DNA of 64,000 bases from Ilyomonas sp965199905. GTDB taxonomy: Bacteria; Bacteroidota; Bacteroidia; Chitinophagales; Chitinophagaceae. The DNA is taken from NCBI GenBank assembly GCA_965199905.1, contig OZ241366.1, positions 1,488,001-1,552,000 of the forward strand, written 5' to 3'. The position numbers and the translations under genes were made by a program. Below, one piece after another: positions 7,229-16,307 of the stretch (position 1 is the first letter of the stretch; each line of letters begins with the position of its first letter). The notes beneath the pieces are model-generated. The model did no database searches, was not told the origin of the DNA, and worked only from the letters and a program-made list of their open reading frames with translations.

Positions 7229-8758
7229 ATGAATAAAAAAACAAATTGGTCACAATTTGGCACTCTCATCACGGTCTTTTTCTTTTGGGGTTTCGTAGCC
7301 GCCAGCAACGATATCCTTATCCCTGTCTTTAAAAAAGCCTTCGATCTCTCGCAGTTACAGAGCCAGCTTGTAGCCATGGCGTTTTACGTGGCTTACACGG
7401 TTGGCTCCCTTATTTATATCGCTGTTTCCAAAGCTATTGGTGGCGATTTGTTAAGTAAAACCGGCTACCGCAATGGCATCGCTATTGGTCTTACCATTTC
7501 AGCCATCGGCACTTTATTATTTTATCCGGCTGCCAATACAGCTTCCTTCACACTCATGCTCACCGCCTTATTCATCGTGGCTTTGGGTTTTTCGTTACAA
7601 CAGATTGCAGCGAATCCGTTAGCCATCGTTATCGGCGATCCGCAAACCGGTTCACAACGGTTAAGCATGGCGGGCGGCGTTAATAATTTCGGCACTACAA
7701 TAGGACCATTGCTGGTGAGCTTTGCCATCTTCGGCGCTGTGGGTACAGGCAATACCGAAGCCAGCATCACCGATGTAAAAACACCTTACCTGGTGCTGGG
7801 TGTTGCCTTCATTCTCGTTGCCATTTTCTTCAAGTTTTCTTCTATCCCCGACCAGATAGATACAGAACCGGAACCGGCTTTAGATATAGAGGAATCACCC
7901 ACTTTCAAAGCCGATAATGCAGTACGCAACGTGCCGGCAAAAACTGGCGCGCTGCAATATCCGCAACTCATTCTCGGCATGATCGGCATCTTCATTTATG
8001 TAGGTGTGGAAGTAGCTACCGCAAGTAACCTCCCCGAATACCTGCACGAACATCTTGAAATATTGAACGGTCAGTATGTAGCTAAATCACTTCACCTCGC
8101 AGGTGCCAAGGAGTTTACCAACGACCTCATCGCTCCGTTCATTTCTCTTTATTGGGCAAGCCTGATGATGGGCAGGTGGTCAAATTCTGCTGATGCTTTT
8201 GATGTGAGCGCAGGCGCAAAAAAGGTACTCAGTTTTATAATGCCTTACATTGCTTTCATCATTTACCTGGTTGTAAACACTATTGCCAAGCACGACGTAA
8301 CTCCTTTCTATATTTATGCCTTCCTCATCCTGGTAATGATTGCAGGCAATGTAATGAGCAAAGGAAACCCGGCTACCATGCTGCTGATCTTTTCAGGCTT
8401 TGGTATCGTTGCTTTAATCATCGGAATGCTTACCACCGGGCTTGTCAGCGTATTTGCCTTTGTGTCGGTAGGTTTATTCTGCAGCACACTTTGGCCCTGC
8501 GTTTTCACACTTGGTGTGGCTGGCTTAGGGCGTTTTACCAACCAGGGAAGCAGCTATTTAATCATGATGATTATGGGCGGTGGCTTCATCGCGGCTTTGC
8601 AGGGCTACCTTGCATCAGATAAGTTACTGGGTATACAATACAGCTACATAGTTGGTGTGGTTTGTTTTTTATATCTTGCTTTCTTCGCCGTTCGTGCTAA
8701 GTCCATTCTGCGCTCGCAGGGCATCGATTACGATAAACCTGTTGCAGCCGGTCATTAA
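7229..8758 (+). CDS. MFS sugar:proton symporter (FucP/GluP-like)
   Basis: Major facilitator superfamily permease of 509 residues with about twelve membrane helices; imports a hexose with protons. The N-terminal part (FFFWGFVAASNDILIPVFKK) and the stretch LQQIAANPLAIVIGDPQTGS followed by LSMAGGVNNFGTTIGPLL match the L-fucose/glucose-galactose permease group, in which the QxxxNP helix and NNxGTTxGP loop are characteristic. A hydrophilic central loop lies around residues 210-245. A glucokinase gene follows 45 bp downstream on the same strand, so glucose or a related hexose is the likely substrate. The exact sugar is not determined by sequence. Confidence 0.88.
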   Translation: MNKKTNWSQFGTLITVFFFWGFVAASNDILIPVFKKAFDLSQLQSQLVAMAFYVAYTVGSLIYIAVSKAIGGDLLSKTGYRNGIAIGLTISAIGTLLFYPAANTASFTLMLTALFIVALGFSLQQIAANPLAIVIGDPQTGSQRLSMAGGVNNFGTTIGPLLVSFAIFGAVGTGNTEASITDVKTPYLVLGVAFILVAIFFKFSSIPDQIDTEPEPALDIEESPTFKADNAVRNVPAKTGALQYPQLILGMIGIFIYVGVEVATASNLPEYLHEHLEILNGQYVAKSLHLAGAKEFTNDLIAPFISLYWASLMMGRWSNSADAFDVSAGAKKVLSFIMPYIAFIIYLVVNTIAKHDVTPFYIYAFLILVMIAGNVMSKGNPATMLLIFSGFGIVALIIGMLTTGLVSVFAFVSVGLFCSTLWPCVFTLGVAGLGRFTNQGSSYLIMMIMGGGFIAALQGYLASDKLLGIQYSYIVGVVCFLYLAFFAVRAKSILRSQGIDYDKPVAAGH

Positions 8759-8803
8759 TAAGCGAATCGATTTTTTGTTATAATAAAATTTTCTTCAATT
8801 ACT

Positions 8804-9778
8804 ATGATTCCTGTTTCACAACAATTAGCCATCGGTATTGATGTTGGCGGCACCAACACAGTGTTCGGCATCGTTGACCATCGCGGCGAAATCAAATACC
8901 GAGGTGCTGTTTCCACCCGCAAGCACGAAAATATAGAGGATTATCTTACTGAATTATATACAGCCGTTGCGCCAGCTATTGATCATGTCGGCGGACCTCA
9001 GTATATAAAAGGTATTGGCATTGGCGCGCCAAATGGTAATTATTATACAGGTACTATTGAGTATGCGCCAAACCTTATATGGAAAGGTATTATTCCTTTT
9101 GCTGATTTAATGAAGCAAAAGTTCAATCTGCCATGTGCACTTACCAATGATGCCAATGCGGCTGCCGTTGGTGAAATGATGTATGGCGCTGCCAAGGGCA
9201 TGAGAGATTTTATTATGATTACCCTGGGCACCGGCGTGGGAAGCGGTATCGTTATCAACGGGCAGGTTGTATACGGTCATGATGGCTTTGCAGGCGAATT
9301 GGGTCATACTATTATTATCCCTGGTGGTCGTTATCATCCCGGCACACATGCACATGGCTCGCTGGAAACCTATGCTTCGGCAACCGGCGTGCGTATGACA
9401 GCTTTGGATATGCTGGAAAAGAATCCTGAAGAAAATACATTGCTGCGCAATTACCCGCTGGAAGCTATTGACAGCCGCGTAGTGTATGATTGCGCAATTC
9501 AGGGCGATAATATGGCGAATGCAATTTACCGCTATACCGGAGAAATTCTGGGAAAGGCGCTGGCTAACTTCGTAATGTTTTCATCTCCTTCTGCTATCAT
9601 TTTATTTGGTGGATTGTGCAAGGCAGGTGATTTAATTATGATTCCAACCAGGCAGCACATGGAAGAAAATCTGCTGCCTATTTTCCAGAATAAAGTGAAA
9701 CTCATATACAGCGAACTGAAAGAAGCTGATGCCGCCATTTTAGGCGCCAGTGCTTTGGTGTGGGAGCTAAATAAATAA
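8804..9778 (+). CDS. ROK-family glucokinase
   Basis: Cytoplasmic ATP-dependent sugar kinase of 324 residues, probably making glucose 6-phosphate. It has the phosphate-binding motif IDVGGTNT at residues 12-19, the catalytic aspartate D116 in TNDANAAAVGE, the ATP loop LGTGVGSGIV and the ROK histidine in GELGHTI. The usual zinc-site cysteines (CxCGxxGCxE) are replaced by GTHAHGSLETYAS, so the canonical metal site is missing, as happens in some Bacteroidota members. It follows the hexose transporter in one operon and ends just before a strong terminator. Confidence 0.88.
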   Translation: MIPVSQQLAIGIDVGGTNTVFGIVDHRGEIKYRGAVSTRKHENIEDYLTELYTAVAPAIDHVGGPQYIKGIGIGAPNGNYYTGTIEYAPNLIWKGIIPFADLMKQKFNLPCALTNDANAAAVGEMMYGAAKGMRDFIMITLGTGVGSGIVINGQVVYGHDGFAGELGHTIIIPGGRYHPGTHAHGSLETYASATGVRMTALDMLEKNPEENTLLRNYPLEAIDSRVVYDCAIQGDNMANAIYRYTGEILGKALANFVMFSSPSAIILFGGLCKAGDLIMIPTRQHMEENLLPIFQNKVKLIYSELKEADAAILGASALVWELNK

Positions 9779-9798
9779 TTTCGAACAGATTTTATCAT

Positions 9799-9834
9799 AA
9801 AGAAGCGGCGCTAATAAGATAGCGCCGCTTCTTT
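9799..9834 (+). terminator. intrinsic terminator after the glucokinase
   Basis: Perfect 15-bp stem AAAGAAGCGGCGCTA (9799-9813) and TAGCGCCGCTTCTTT (9820-9834) with loop ATAAGA. The A/T ends let it work in both directions. Confidence 0.9.
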
Positions 9835-9840
9835 ATTTAT

Positions 9841-10240
9841 GCGCTTATACGTTGCGTTATGCAACACTTATAAGTTATCAGATTGATTCTCTGCTTAAAA
9901 TAACTGCCTTTTATTCGCTTCGTTAAAAATCTGTTCATTGCCTAAAACCTTAATGAGAGGATTGTAACTGCTTCTACACGCAGGAACCACAACAGCCGAT
10001 AACCTAAGTGACTGACGACGGTTACCAAAAATGTATTCCGTATTCACTTTCAAGAAGAATTTCGTTCGCACAGGAAGCATTAAACATTTGTATGTATAAT
10101 TTTTCAAGAGGCTAATAAAGATTATCAAGATAAAATTTTGAATAATTTCTACCTGCATAGTAGACATAGGCTTCATCTTTACCTCAAATCGCTTATCTTG
10201 CGCCAATCGCAAACCAAGCAACCTAACTACAATACTATTG
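9841..10240. other. intergenic region before cysQ
   Basis: About 400 bp with no supported gene. On the minus strand an open stretch ending at 9895 spells plausible residues (NTEYIFGNRRQSLRL, KVLGNEQIFNEANKR) but its only start lies inside cysQ; it may be the tail of a decayed gene. Near 10192-10200 TTATCTTGC resembles a -7 box and could drive cysQ. Confidence 0.35.
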
Positions 10241-11038
10241 ATGAGTGAAAATCTAAGCATCGCAATACACGCTGCTATTGAAGGTGGCAAACGAATACTG
10301 GAAGTTTACAACCAGGATTTTTCGGTTTATACTAAAGAAGACAATTCACCCCTTACGGAAGCCGACCGACGCGCACATGAAGTGATTAAAGACATCCTGC
10401 AACCAACAGGAATTCCACTTTTGAGCGAAGAAGGCAAAATGATTCCGTACGATGAACGTAAAGACTGGCACAGGTTCTGGCTTGTAGACCCGCTCGACGG
10501 CACGAAGGAGTTTATTAAAAAGAATGGTGAGTTTACAGTGAATATCGCTCTGATACAGAATGGTACGCCGGTAATGGGTGTGGTATATGTGCCGGTAACA
10601 AACATGCTATACTTTGGCTACGAAAAAGGCAGCTATTGTATTAAATTGACAGATGGCTATGCAAGCGATGTAGAGAAGCTACAATCTAATGCCGTACGGC
10701 TTCCGGTATCACCTGAAGATAAAATGTACACAATCGTTGCCAGCCGCTCGCACAACACGCCGGAAACAGAAGAATTTATTGAAGTGAAAAGGAAGAAGTT
10801 TGGCGAGGTAAATACGATTAGTGCTGGCAGTTCTATTAAATTATGTCTCGTTGCTGAAGGTAAAGCGCAGGTCTATCCACGCCTGGCACCAACAATGGAA
10901 TGGGATACTGCTGCCGGTCACGCTGTGGCAAAGTTTGCCGGCTGCGAAGTTTACAATTTCAATACCAATACCGAACTGGAATACAATAAGGAAAACCTGT
11001 TGAATCCATGGTTCGTGGTGGAAAGGGCAGAATCGTAA
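10241..11038 (+). CDS. cysQ: 3'(2'),5'-bisphosphate nucleotidase
   Basis: Hydrolyses 3'-phosphoadenosine 5'-phosphate (PAP) to AMP, clearing the inhibitory product of sulfotransferases and PAPS use. 265 residues of the lithium-sensitive inositol monophosphatase fold: DNSPLTEADRRAH, LLSEEG, the metal motif WLVDPLDGTKEF and the distal WDTAAGHAV. ATG 10241 is preferred over the TTG one codon upstream. It is the first gene of the sulfation cluster and precedes cysC by 45 bp. With no PAPS reductase nearby, its job here is probably to remove PAP made by the two sulfotransferases downstream. Confidence 0.93.
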   Translation: MSENLSIAIHAAIEGGKRILEVYNQDFSVYTKEDNSPLTEADRRAHEVIKDILQPTGIPLLSEEGKMIPYDERKDWHRFWLVDPLDGTKEFIKKNGEFTVNIALIQNGTPVMGVVYVPVTNMLYFGYEKGSYCIKLTDGYASDVEKLQSNAVRLPVSPEDKMYTIVASRSHNTPETEEFIEVKRKKFGEVNTISAGSSIKLCLVAEGKAQVYPRLAPTMEWDTAAGHAVAKFAGCEVYNFNTNTELEYNKENLLNPWFVVERAES

Positions 11039-11083
11039 TATCGTTCACCAAAACAGATTCTTTATAAAAGAATTGAGTCTCTG

Positions 11084-11689
11084 ATGCTGATGGAAGAGAA
11101 GCTCCACATTATAGCACATGATTATAAAATCGGCCGCGAAGAGCGGGAAATCCGCAATGGTCATCGTTCTGCCTGTTTATGGTTTACTGGACTTTCCGGC
11201 TCGGGCAAAAGCACGGTGGCAAATGTGGTGGAGCAGGAATTATACAATGCCGGTTTACGCACTTACATTCTCGATGGTGATAACATTCGCAAAGGGCTGA
11301 ATAAAGACCTCAATTTTACGGAAGAAGGCCGTATCGAAAACATACGCCGCATTGGCGAAGTGGCGAAGCTAATGACCGATGCAGGCATCATTGTACTGGC
11401 GGCTTTTGTATCTCCGTTTTTAAAGGACAGGCAACTGCTTCGCGATTTAATGGGCGATAGTTTCATTGAAATATTTGTTGATGCGCCCATCGAAGTGTGT
11501 GAAAGCCGCGACGTGAAAGGCTTATACAAAAAAGCCCGCGCCGGCGAAATTAGCAATTTCACAGGCATCTCCTCTCCTTTTGAGCGCCCCGAGCACCCGG
11601 ATGTTCATATTCGTACCGATAAACAAAACTTAAGCGACAGCGCCAAATCGGTGCTGGATACTGTTTTACCAAAAATAAAAATCGTTTGA
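11084..11689 (+). CDS. cysC: adenylylsulfate (APS) kinase
   Basis: Phosphorylates APS to PAPS, the activated sulfate donor. 201 residues with Walker A GLSGSGKST at residues 36-44, LDGDNIRKGLN, the RIGEVAKLMTDAG helix and FVSPF, all classic APS kinase motifs; stand-alone, not fused to CysN. ATG 11084 is used; an ATG two codons later (11090) is equally possible. Only 3 bp separate it from cysD, so cysC-cysD-cysN are co-transcribed. Presence of the kinase together with two sulfotransferases points to sulfation rather than only to assimilation. Confidence 0.95.
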   Translation: MLMEEKLHIIAHDYKIGREEREIRNGHRSACLWFTGLSGSGKSTVANVVEQELYNAGLRTYILDGDNIRKGLNKDLNFTEEGRIENIRRIGEVAKLMTDAGIIVLAAFVSPFLKDRQLLRDLMGDSFIEIFVDAPIEVCESRDVKGLYKKARAGEISNFTGISSPFERPEHPDVHIRTDKQNLSDSAKSVLDTVLPKIKIV

Positions 11690-11692
11690 TTC

Positions 11693-12598
11693 ATGCATAA
11701 ATACTATCTCGATCACTTACAGGAGCTGGAAGCGGAAGCTATTTTCGTGATCCGCGAAGTGGTTGCGCAGTTTGACAAACCTGCCATCCTGTTTAGCGGC
11801 GGTAAAGATTCAATTGTGATAACGCATTTAGCGAGGAAAGCATTTTCTCCCGCTAAAATTCCGTTGCCACTCATCCACATTGACACCGGTCACAATTTTA
11901 ATGAAACAATGGAGTTTCGTGATAGCCTGGTAAAAGAGTTAGGCGTTCAACTGATTGTAGGCAGCGTGCAGGAATCGATTGATAAAGGCAGGGCGAAAGA
12001 AGAAACCGGCATGAACGCCAGCCGCAACGCATTACAAACAATCACCTTGCTTGATACCATTGAAGAATATAAGATAGATGCCGCCATTGGTGGTGCGCGC
12101 CGCGATGAAGAAAAAGCGCGTGCAAAAGAACGCTTCTTCTCGCATCGGGATGACTTTGGTCAATGGGATCCGAAGAACCAGCGTCCTGAACTCTGGAACA
12201 TCTTCAACGGTCGTAAAAACCAGGGCGAACATTTCCGTGTATTCCCGATTTCTAACTGGACTGAAATGGATGTGTGGAATTATATTTTATCAGAAAACAT
12301 TCCCATTCCATCACTCTATTTCGCGCATCATCGCGAAGCGGTTTACCGCGATGGAAGCTGGCTTCCTGTATCTGATTTCTTCTCTATCCGCGATGGCGAA
12401 ACCATCGAACGCAAGTACATGCGCTTCCGTACATTGGGCGATATTACCATCACGGGCGGCATTGAATCTGATGCTGATACGCTGGAAAAAATCGTTCAGG
12501 AAGTTGCTTCTACCAGAAGCACTGAACGTGGCAACCGTAGCGACGACAAGCGGAGCGACAACGCAATGGAAGACAGGAAAAAACAAGGATACTTTTAA
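11693..12598 (+). CDS. cysD: sulfate adenylyltransferase subunit 2
   Basis: Catalytic subunit of ATP sulfurylase; with the GTPase CysN it forms APS from ATP and sulfate. 301 residues of the PP-loop ATPase fold, with SGGKDS at residues 35-40, HIDTGHNF, GGARRDEEKARAKER (pyrophosphate/sulfate binding) and NWTEMDVWNYI. The C-terminal NRSDDKRSDNAMEDRKKQGYF is the usual CysD tail. It follows cysC by 3 bp. Between it and cysN there is an 80-bp gap with a perfect hairpin, unusual for a pair that is normally tightly packed. Confidence 0.96.
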   Translation: MHKYYLDHLQELEAEAIFVIREVVAQFDKPAILFSGGKDSIVITHLARKAFSPAKIPLPLIHIDTGHNFNETMEFRDSLVKELGVQLIVGSVQESIDKGRAKEETGMNASRNALQTITLLDTIEEYKIDAAIGGARRDEEKARAKERFFSHRDDFGQWDPKNQRPELWNIFNGRKNQGEHFRVFPISNWTEMDVWNYILSENIPIPSLYFAHHREAVYRDGSWLPVSDFFSIRDGETIERKYMRFRTLGDITITGGIESDADTLEKIVQEVASTRSTERGNRSDDKRSDNAMEDRKKQGYF

Positions 12599-12611
12599 TG
12601 TTAATTTTTCA

Positions 12612-12656
12612 TTTTTAATTGTCAATTATAAACAGCCTTCAATTGACAATTAAAAA
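12612..12656. repeat. perfect 16-bp inverted repeat between cysD and cysN
   Basis: TTTTTAATTGTCAATT (12612-12627) and AATTGACAATTAAAAA (12641-12656) are perfect complements around a 13-base loop. The core TAATTGTCAATT is shared with the inverted repeat at 45606-45663, so this is a dispersed palindrome and not a site specific to this operon. Confidence 0.85.
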
Positions 12657-12678
12657 TAACTCAATTAAAAATAATTAC

Positions 12679-13938
12679 ATGGCTTTCAATACAAGGGAAC
12701 TTCTTCGTTTTACAACAGCGGGCAGTGTGGATGACGGAAAGAGCACATTGATCGGTCGTTTGCTGTACGATTCCAAATCCATCTTTGAAGACCAGATGGA
12801 TGCCATCAAAAAAAGCAGTGAGCGTAAAGGCCTTGAGCATGTTGATTTGTCTTTATTGACTGATGGCCTGCGTTCTGAAAGAGAACAGGGCATCACGATA
12901 GATGTAGCTTACCGCTATTTTGCAACGCCGAAACGTAAGTTCATTATCGCTGATACGCCGGGTCATATTCAGTACACAAGAAACATGGTTACGGGCGCTT
13001 CTACTGCCAACCTTGCCTTAATTTTAATTGATGCAAGGAAAGGTATTGTTGAGCAAACCTGTCGCCATTCATACATTGCATCATTACTGCAATTGCCACA
13101 CGTAATTGTTTGTATTAATAAAATGGATCTGGTTGATTACAGCGAAGAAGTGTTTAATAAAATTGTAGAAGAATATACCGAGTTTGCAAGCAAACTCGAC
13201 ATCAATGATATCCGCTACATTCCTATCTCTGCGCTTAACGGAGATAATGTTGTGAACCATTCAGAACATACAAAATGGTATCATGGCGCTACGCTTTTGC
13301 ACGAACTGGAAACAATACATATTGGTAGTGATTATAACCACATCGATGCACGTTTTCCTGTGCAAACCATCATTCGCCCGCACACAACCGAATACCATGA
13401 TTACCGTGGTTATGCAGGCCGTATTGCAGGTGGTATTTTCCGTCCGGGCGATGCGGTAACCGTGTTACCTTCAGGCTTAACATCAACCATTAAAAGTGTA
13501 GATGTATATGGGGAAACGCTGAAAGAAGCGTATGCTCCGATGTCAGTTTCCATCACACTGGAAGATGATATTGATATCAGCCGCGGCGATATGATTGTAA
13601 AAGAAAATAACCAGCCGCTGGTAAGCCAGGATCTGGATGTGATGATCTGCTGGCTCCATGGCAAAAAGCCACAACCCGGCGCAAAATATTACTTACGCCA
13701 GGCCACAAGCGAAGTGCGCAGCATGATTAAAGAAATCGTGTATAAAATGGACATCAACACACTTCACCGCATGGAAGACGATACCAACATTGGCATGAAT
13801 GATATTGCCCGTGTAAAAATCAGAACTACCAAGCCGGTAGCATATGATCCATATCGCAAAAACCGTTCAACAGGCTCGCTTATTCTTGTTGATGAAGCCA
13901 CGAATGAAACGGTAGCAGCAGGAATGATTGTAGAATAA
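12679..13938 (+). CDS. cysN: sulfate adenylyltransferase subunit 1 (GTPase)
   Basis: GTPase that drives APS formation by CysD. From ATG 12679 it has 419 residues: G1 motif GSVDDGKST at residues 15-23, REQGITIDVAYRYF (switch I), ADTPGHIQYTRNM (G3), NKMDLVDYS (G4), then two EF-Tu-like beta-barrel domains (PVQTIIRP, FRPGDAVTVLPSG) ending NETVAAGMIVE. An in-frame TTG at 12619 lies inside the hairpin and is rejected. No C-terminal APS kinase domain is fused, consistent with the separate cysC. Confidence 0.96.
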   Translation: MAFNTRELLRFTTAGSVDDGKSTLIGRLLYDSKSIFEDQMDAIKKSSERKGLEHVDLSLLTDGLRSEREQGITIDVAYRYFATPKRKFIIADTPGHIQYTRNMVTGASTANLALILIDARKGIVEQTCRHSYIASLLQLPHVIVCINKMDLVDYSEEVFNKIVEEYTEFASKLDINDIRYIPISALNGDNVVNHSEHTKWYHGATLLHELETIHIGSDYNHIDARFPVQTIIRPHTTEYHDYRGYAGRIAGGIFRPGDAVTVLPSGLTSTIKSVDVYGETLKEAYAPMSVSITLEDDIDISRGDMIVKENNQPLVSQDLDVMICWLHGKKPQPGAKYYLRQATSEVRSMIKEIVYKMDINTLHRMEDDTNIGMNDIARVKIRTTKPVAYDPYRKNRSTGSLILVDEATNETVAAGMIVE

Positions 13939-13948
13939 TAATTAGCTA

Positions 13949-14027
13949 TCAGTTATCAGATTTCAGCTATCAGATTCTGAATGTATTTTGCAGATGGAAT
14001 TTTTAAAAGCTGACGGCTGATAACTGA
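13949..14027. repeat. inverted repeat, AGCTATCAG type
   Basis: TCAGTTATCAG (13949-13959) and CTGATAACTGA (14017-14027), embedded in runs of AGCTATCAG/CTGAAAGCT, can fold into one long imperfect hairpin just before the sulfotransferase ATG. Similar wording occurs at 1757-1783. Probably a dispersed intergenic palindrome. Confidence 0.6.
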
Positions 14028-14046
14028 CTGCTGAAAGCTAAGAGCT

Positions 14047-14997
14047 ATGCACACAATATTTCCCAACACATTTATCATTGGTGTACAAAAGGCTGGCACT
14101 ACTACGCTGGATGATTGGTTAAGCCAGCATCCGCAGATTTATTGCTACGAATCATTGAAAGATGTTCACTTGTTTGCGCGCTTTAAATCGTTTGGGGAAA
14201 TAGAAGCGCGGATGAAGCAGGAACCGGTGGCTTATAAAGAAGAGCCGGTGGTTTTGCAGAGCGCGGTGAATTACATTTTTTATCCGTTCATGCTACAGAA
14301 AATTTCAGAGCATTCGCCCAATGCAAAATTGATTTTAATTCTACGAAATCCTGTGCAGCGTGCGTTTTCAGCATATTTTTATTTTAAAAAAATGCTTCGT
14401 GAGAGCAGATCGGTTCACGAAGCGCTGATGTATAAACCAAAGACCAATCTTCCTTTTTCAAAAGACAATAACGACTTTACTTATATAGAGCATGGCATGT
14501 ATGGTGAGCAGGTAAAAAAATGTTTGCAGTATTTTACCAAAGACCAATTGCTGGTGCTTGATTATGAGGAACTGAAACAGCCGGAAGCGTTATTGAAAAA
14601 GATATTTTCTTTCTTACAGATTGATGCTTCTTTTCAGCCTGACCTGGCGCCAAAAAATGTGACGGGTGTTACCAAAAGTGCATCCTTACAAAAAGGAATT
14701 ATTGGTCAAAGCAAATTAAAGCGATTGGTGATTAAATATCTTATCAATCCATGGATGCCGGTCACCAGACGAAAGAAGCTGAAAGCAAAATTGTTTGAAA
14801 TGAATACCGGTACCGCAGCCGTTGCTATCAATGAAGAAAAAGACGCCACTGATACAACTGATATCAGGCAATATCTGAAAGAATGTTTCGCAGGCGACAC
14901 AAAGCAATTAGATGCTTTGCTGCAGACATCATTCTACGAAAAATGGTTTGCCAGCAAACAAAGTCAAGAATCTTCGCAACCAACTTCTCATGCGTAA
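14047..14997 (+). CDS. PAPS-dependent sulfotransferase 1
   Basis: Transfers sulfate from PAPS to a hydroxyl of a carbohydrate or lipid. 316 residues of the heparan-sulfate-type sulfotransferase fold: 5'-phosphosulfate loop VQKAGTTTL at residues 13-21 and 3'-phosphate motif LILILRNPVQRAFSAYF with Arg100 and Ser108. The Ser/Arg pair and the spacing are those of Sulfotransfer_3-like proteins. It sits straight after the PAPS-making genes and overlaps the next glycosyltransferase by 8 bases, so its acceptor is probably the glycan made by this cluster. The acceptor is not predictable from sequence. Confidence 0.88.
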   Translation: MHTIFPNTFIIGVQKAGTTTLDDWLSQHPQIYCYESLKDVHLFARFKSFGEIEARMKQEPVAYKEEPVVLQSAVNYIFYPFMLQKISEHSPNAKLILILRNPVQRAFSAYFYFKKMLRESRSVHEALMYKPKTNLPFSKDNNDFTYIEHGMYGEQVKKCLQYFTKDQLLVLDYEELKQPEALLKKIFSFLQIDASFQPDLAPKNVTGVTKSASLQKGIIGQSKLKRLVIKYLINPWMPVTRRKKLKAKLFEMNTGTAAVAINEEKDATDTTDIRQYLKECFAGDTKQLDALLQTSFYEKWFASKQSQESSQPTSHA

Positions 14998-16105
14998 AAT
15001 TATGCAGGTACTTCCTGCTTTGGGCTGGGGCGGCGCGCAGATATTTTGCATACAATTATGCAATGAGCTGGTACAGCGCGAAGGCTATGAAGTGACGCTC
15101 GTGAGCATGTATCATCACAAGCCAAACAAGCATCTGCCTTTATCGCTGCTTGATAAAAGAGTGAAGTTTATTTCCCTTGGAAAGAAGCCTGCACTTGATC
15201 CAACTATGTTTTTCAAGCTTTGGAAAACAATGAAAAAATTGCAACCAGATGTTGTGCACACACATCTTCACGCTGGTTATTATTGCTTTTTAGGTTACAC
15301 CCGGATAAAGCGTGCGTTTAAGAAAATACATACGTTTCACAACCTTGTAAAACAGGATAGTCCGTGGATGGGCAGGCAGGCGTTTAAATATTTTTTTGGC
15401 AAAAGCATTATCACGCCGGTTAGCATTTCGGAAGAGGTGTACAAAGGCGCGATTGAAGAATATGGTGAATCGATAAAAGTGCTGATATCGAACGGCTCAG
15501 ATCCTGTAAAACCAACGCCAAAGTTTGAGGAAACAAAAGCTCATATTGATGCGTTAAAAAAAGATGCAAATACAAAAGTGCTGGTGAATGTTGCCCGCAT
15601 CAGCGCACAAAAAAACCAGCAATTGCTATTGCGTTGTATGAGCCAATTAGAAAAAGAAGGCGAGAATGTGATTGCTTTGATTATTGGCGATTATGTAGCT
15701 GATGATAAGAAGATTTATGATGGGCTGATTGCGATAAAGCCAGCCAATGTTCATTTTATAGGAAAGGTGGGCAACGTGGCTGATTATCTTTTGAATAGTG
15801 ATGCGTTTGTGCTATCATCTACGTTTGAAGGATTGCCAATTGCATTGCTGGAAGCTTTATCTGCAGAAGCAACACCCGTGTGCACAGCCGTTGGCGGATT
15901 GAAAGATGTGGTGACGCCTGAAATTGGTTATTTATCAAATGCCGTATCGGAAGAAAGCTATACAGAAGCTTTGCGAACCTTTTTGGCAGCTTCTGAAGAT
16001 GAGCTGGCTGATAAAAGAAAGAAGGGTAAAGAATTATTTGAAAAAAGCTATAGCATGAAAAATTGCGCAGCTAAATACAATGACTTATATTTTAATAATG
16101 CCTGA
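14990..16105 (+). CDS. GT4 glycosyltransferase 1
   Basis: GT-B fold glycosyltransferase of 371 residues. It has VLPALGWGGAQIFC (N-terminal glycine-rich loop), DVVHTHLHAGYY, the donor-site lead-in VLVNVARISAQKNQQ and the GT4 E-x7-E region SSTFEGLPIALLEALSAEATPV. I chose ATG 14990, which overlaps the sulfotransferase stop (ATGCGTAA); the longer frame upstream from 14912 lies wholly inside the sulfotransferase gene. Coupled translation with a sulfotransferase suggests both act on the same glycan. Donor and linkage are unknown. Confidence 0.88.
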   Translation: MRKIMQVLPALGWGGAQIFCIQLCNELVQREGYEVTLVSMYHHKPNKHLPLSLLDKRVKFISLGKKPALDPTMFFKLWKTMKKLQPDVVHTHLHAGYYCFLGYTRIKRAFKKIHTFHNLVKQDSPWMGRQAFKYFFGKSIITPVSISEEVYKGAIEEYGESIKVLISNGSDPVKPTPKFEETKAHIDALKKDANTKVLVNVARISAQKNQQLLLRCMSQLEKEGENVIALIIGDYVADDKKIYDGLIAIKPANVHFIGKVGNVADYLLNSDAFVLSSTFEGLPIALLEALSAEATPVCTAVGGLKDVVTPEIGYLSNAVSEESYTEALRTFLAASEDELADKRKKGKELFEKSYSMKNCAAKYNDLYFNNA

Positions 16106-16307
16106 TTTTATGCAAAGCCGGCGGCTATTGCAGCCAATGATGGCAGAAGAGGTAACTGTAAACAGCTAACCGTTTTATATTAATCTTATTTTAAAGCGGA
16201 GGTTTGCGTTTTCTTAAATATTTTCGCGGCCTGACAAAACTATTTCTTCCACCATCGGCAAATAAAAACCAGTTCTGTTTCCGTTACCGGTTACGAATAA
16301 AAAGAAG

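Noticed and set aside
9895..10290. Minus-strand protein upstream of cysQ
   Set aside because: Its start lies within cysQ and no family is recognised; kept only as a possible relic.
12078..12653. Plus-strand frame within cysD
   Set aside because: Out of frame with cysD, whose own frame has all motifs.
12619..12678. TTG start giving CysN 20 more residues
   Set aside because: It lies in the hairpin and precedes a normal ATG start.
14912..14989. Longer N-terminus for the first GT4
   Set aside because: These codons lie entirely inside the sulfotransferase gene; ATG 14990 starts at the family's first conserved strand.
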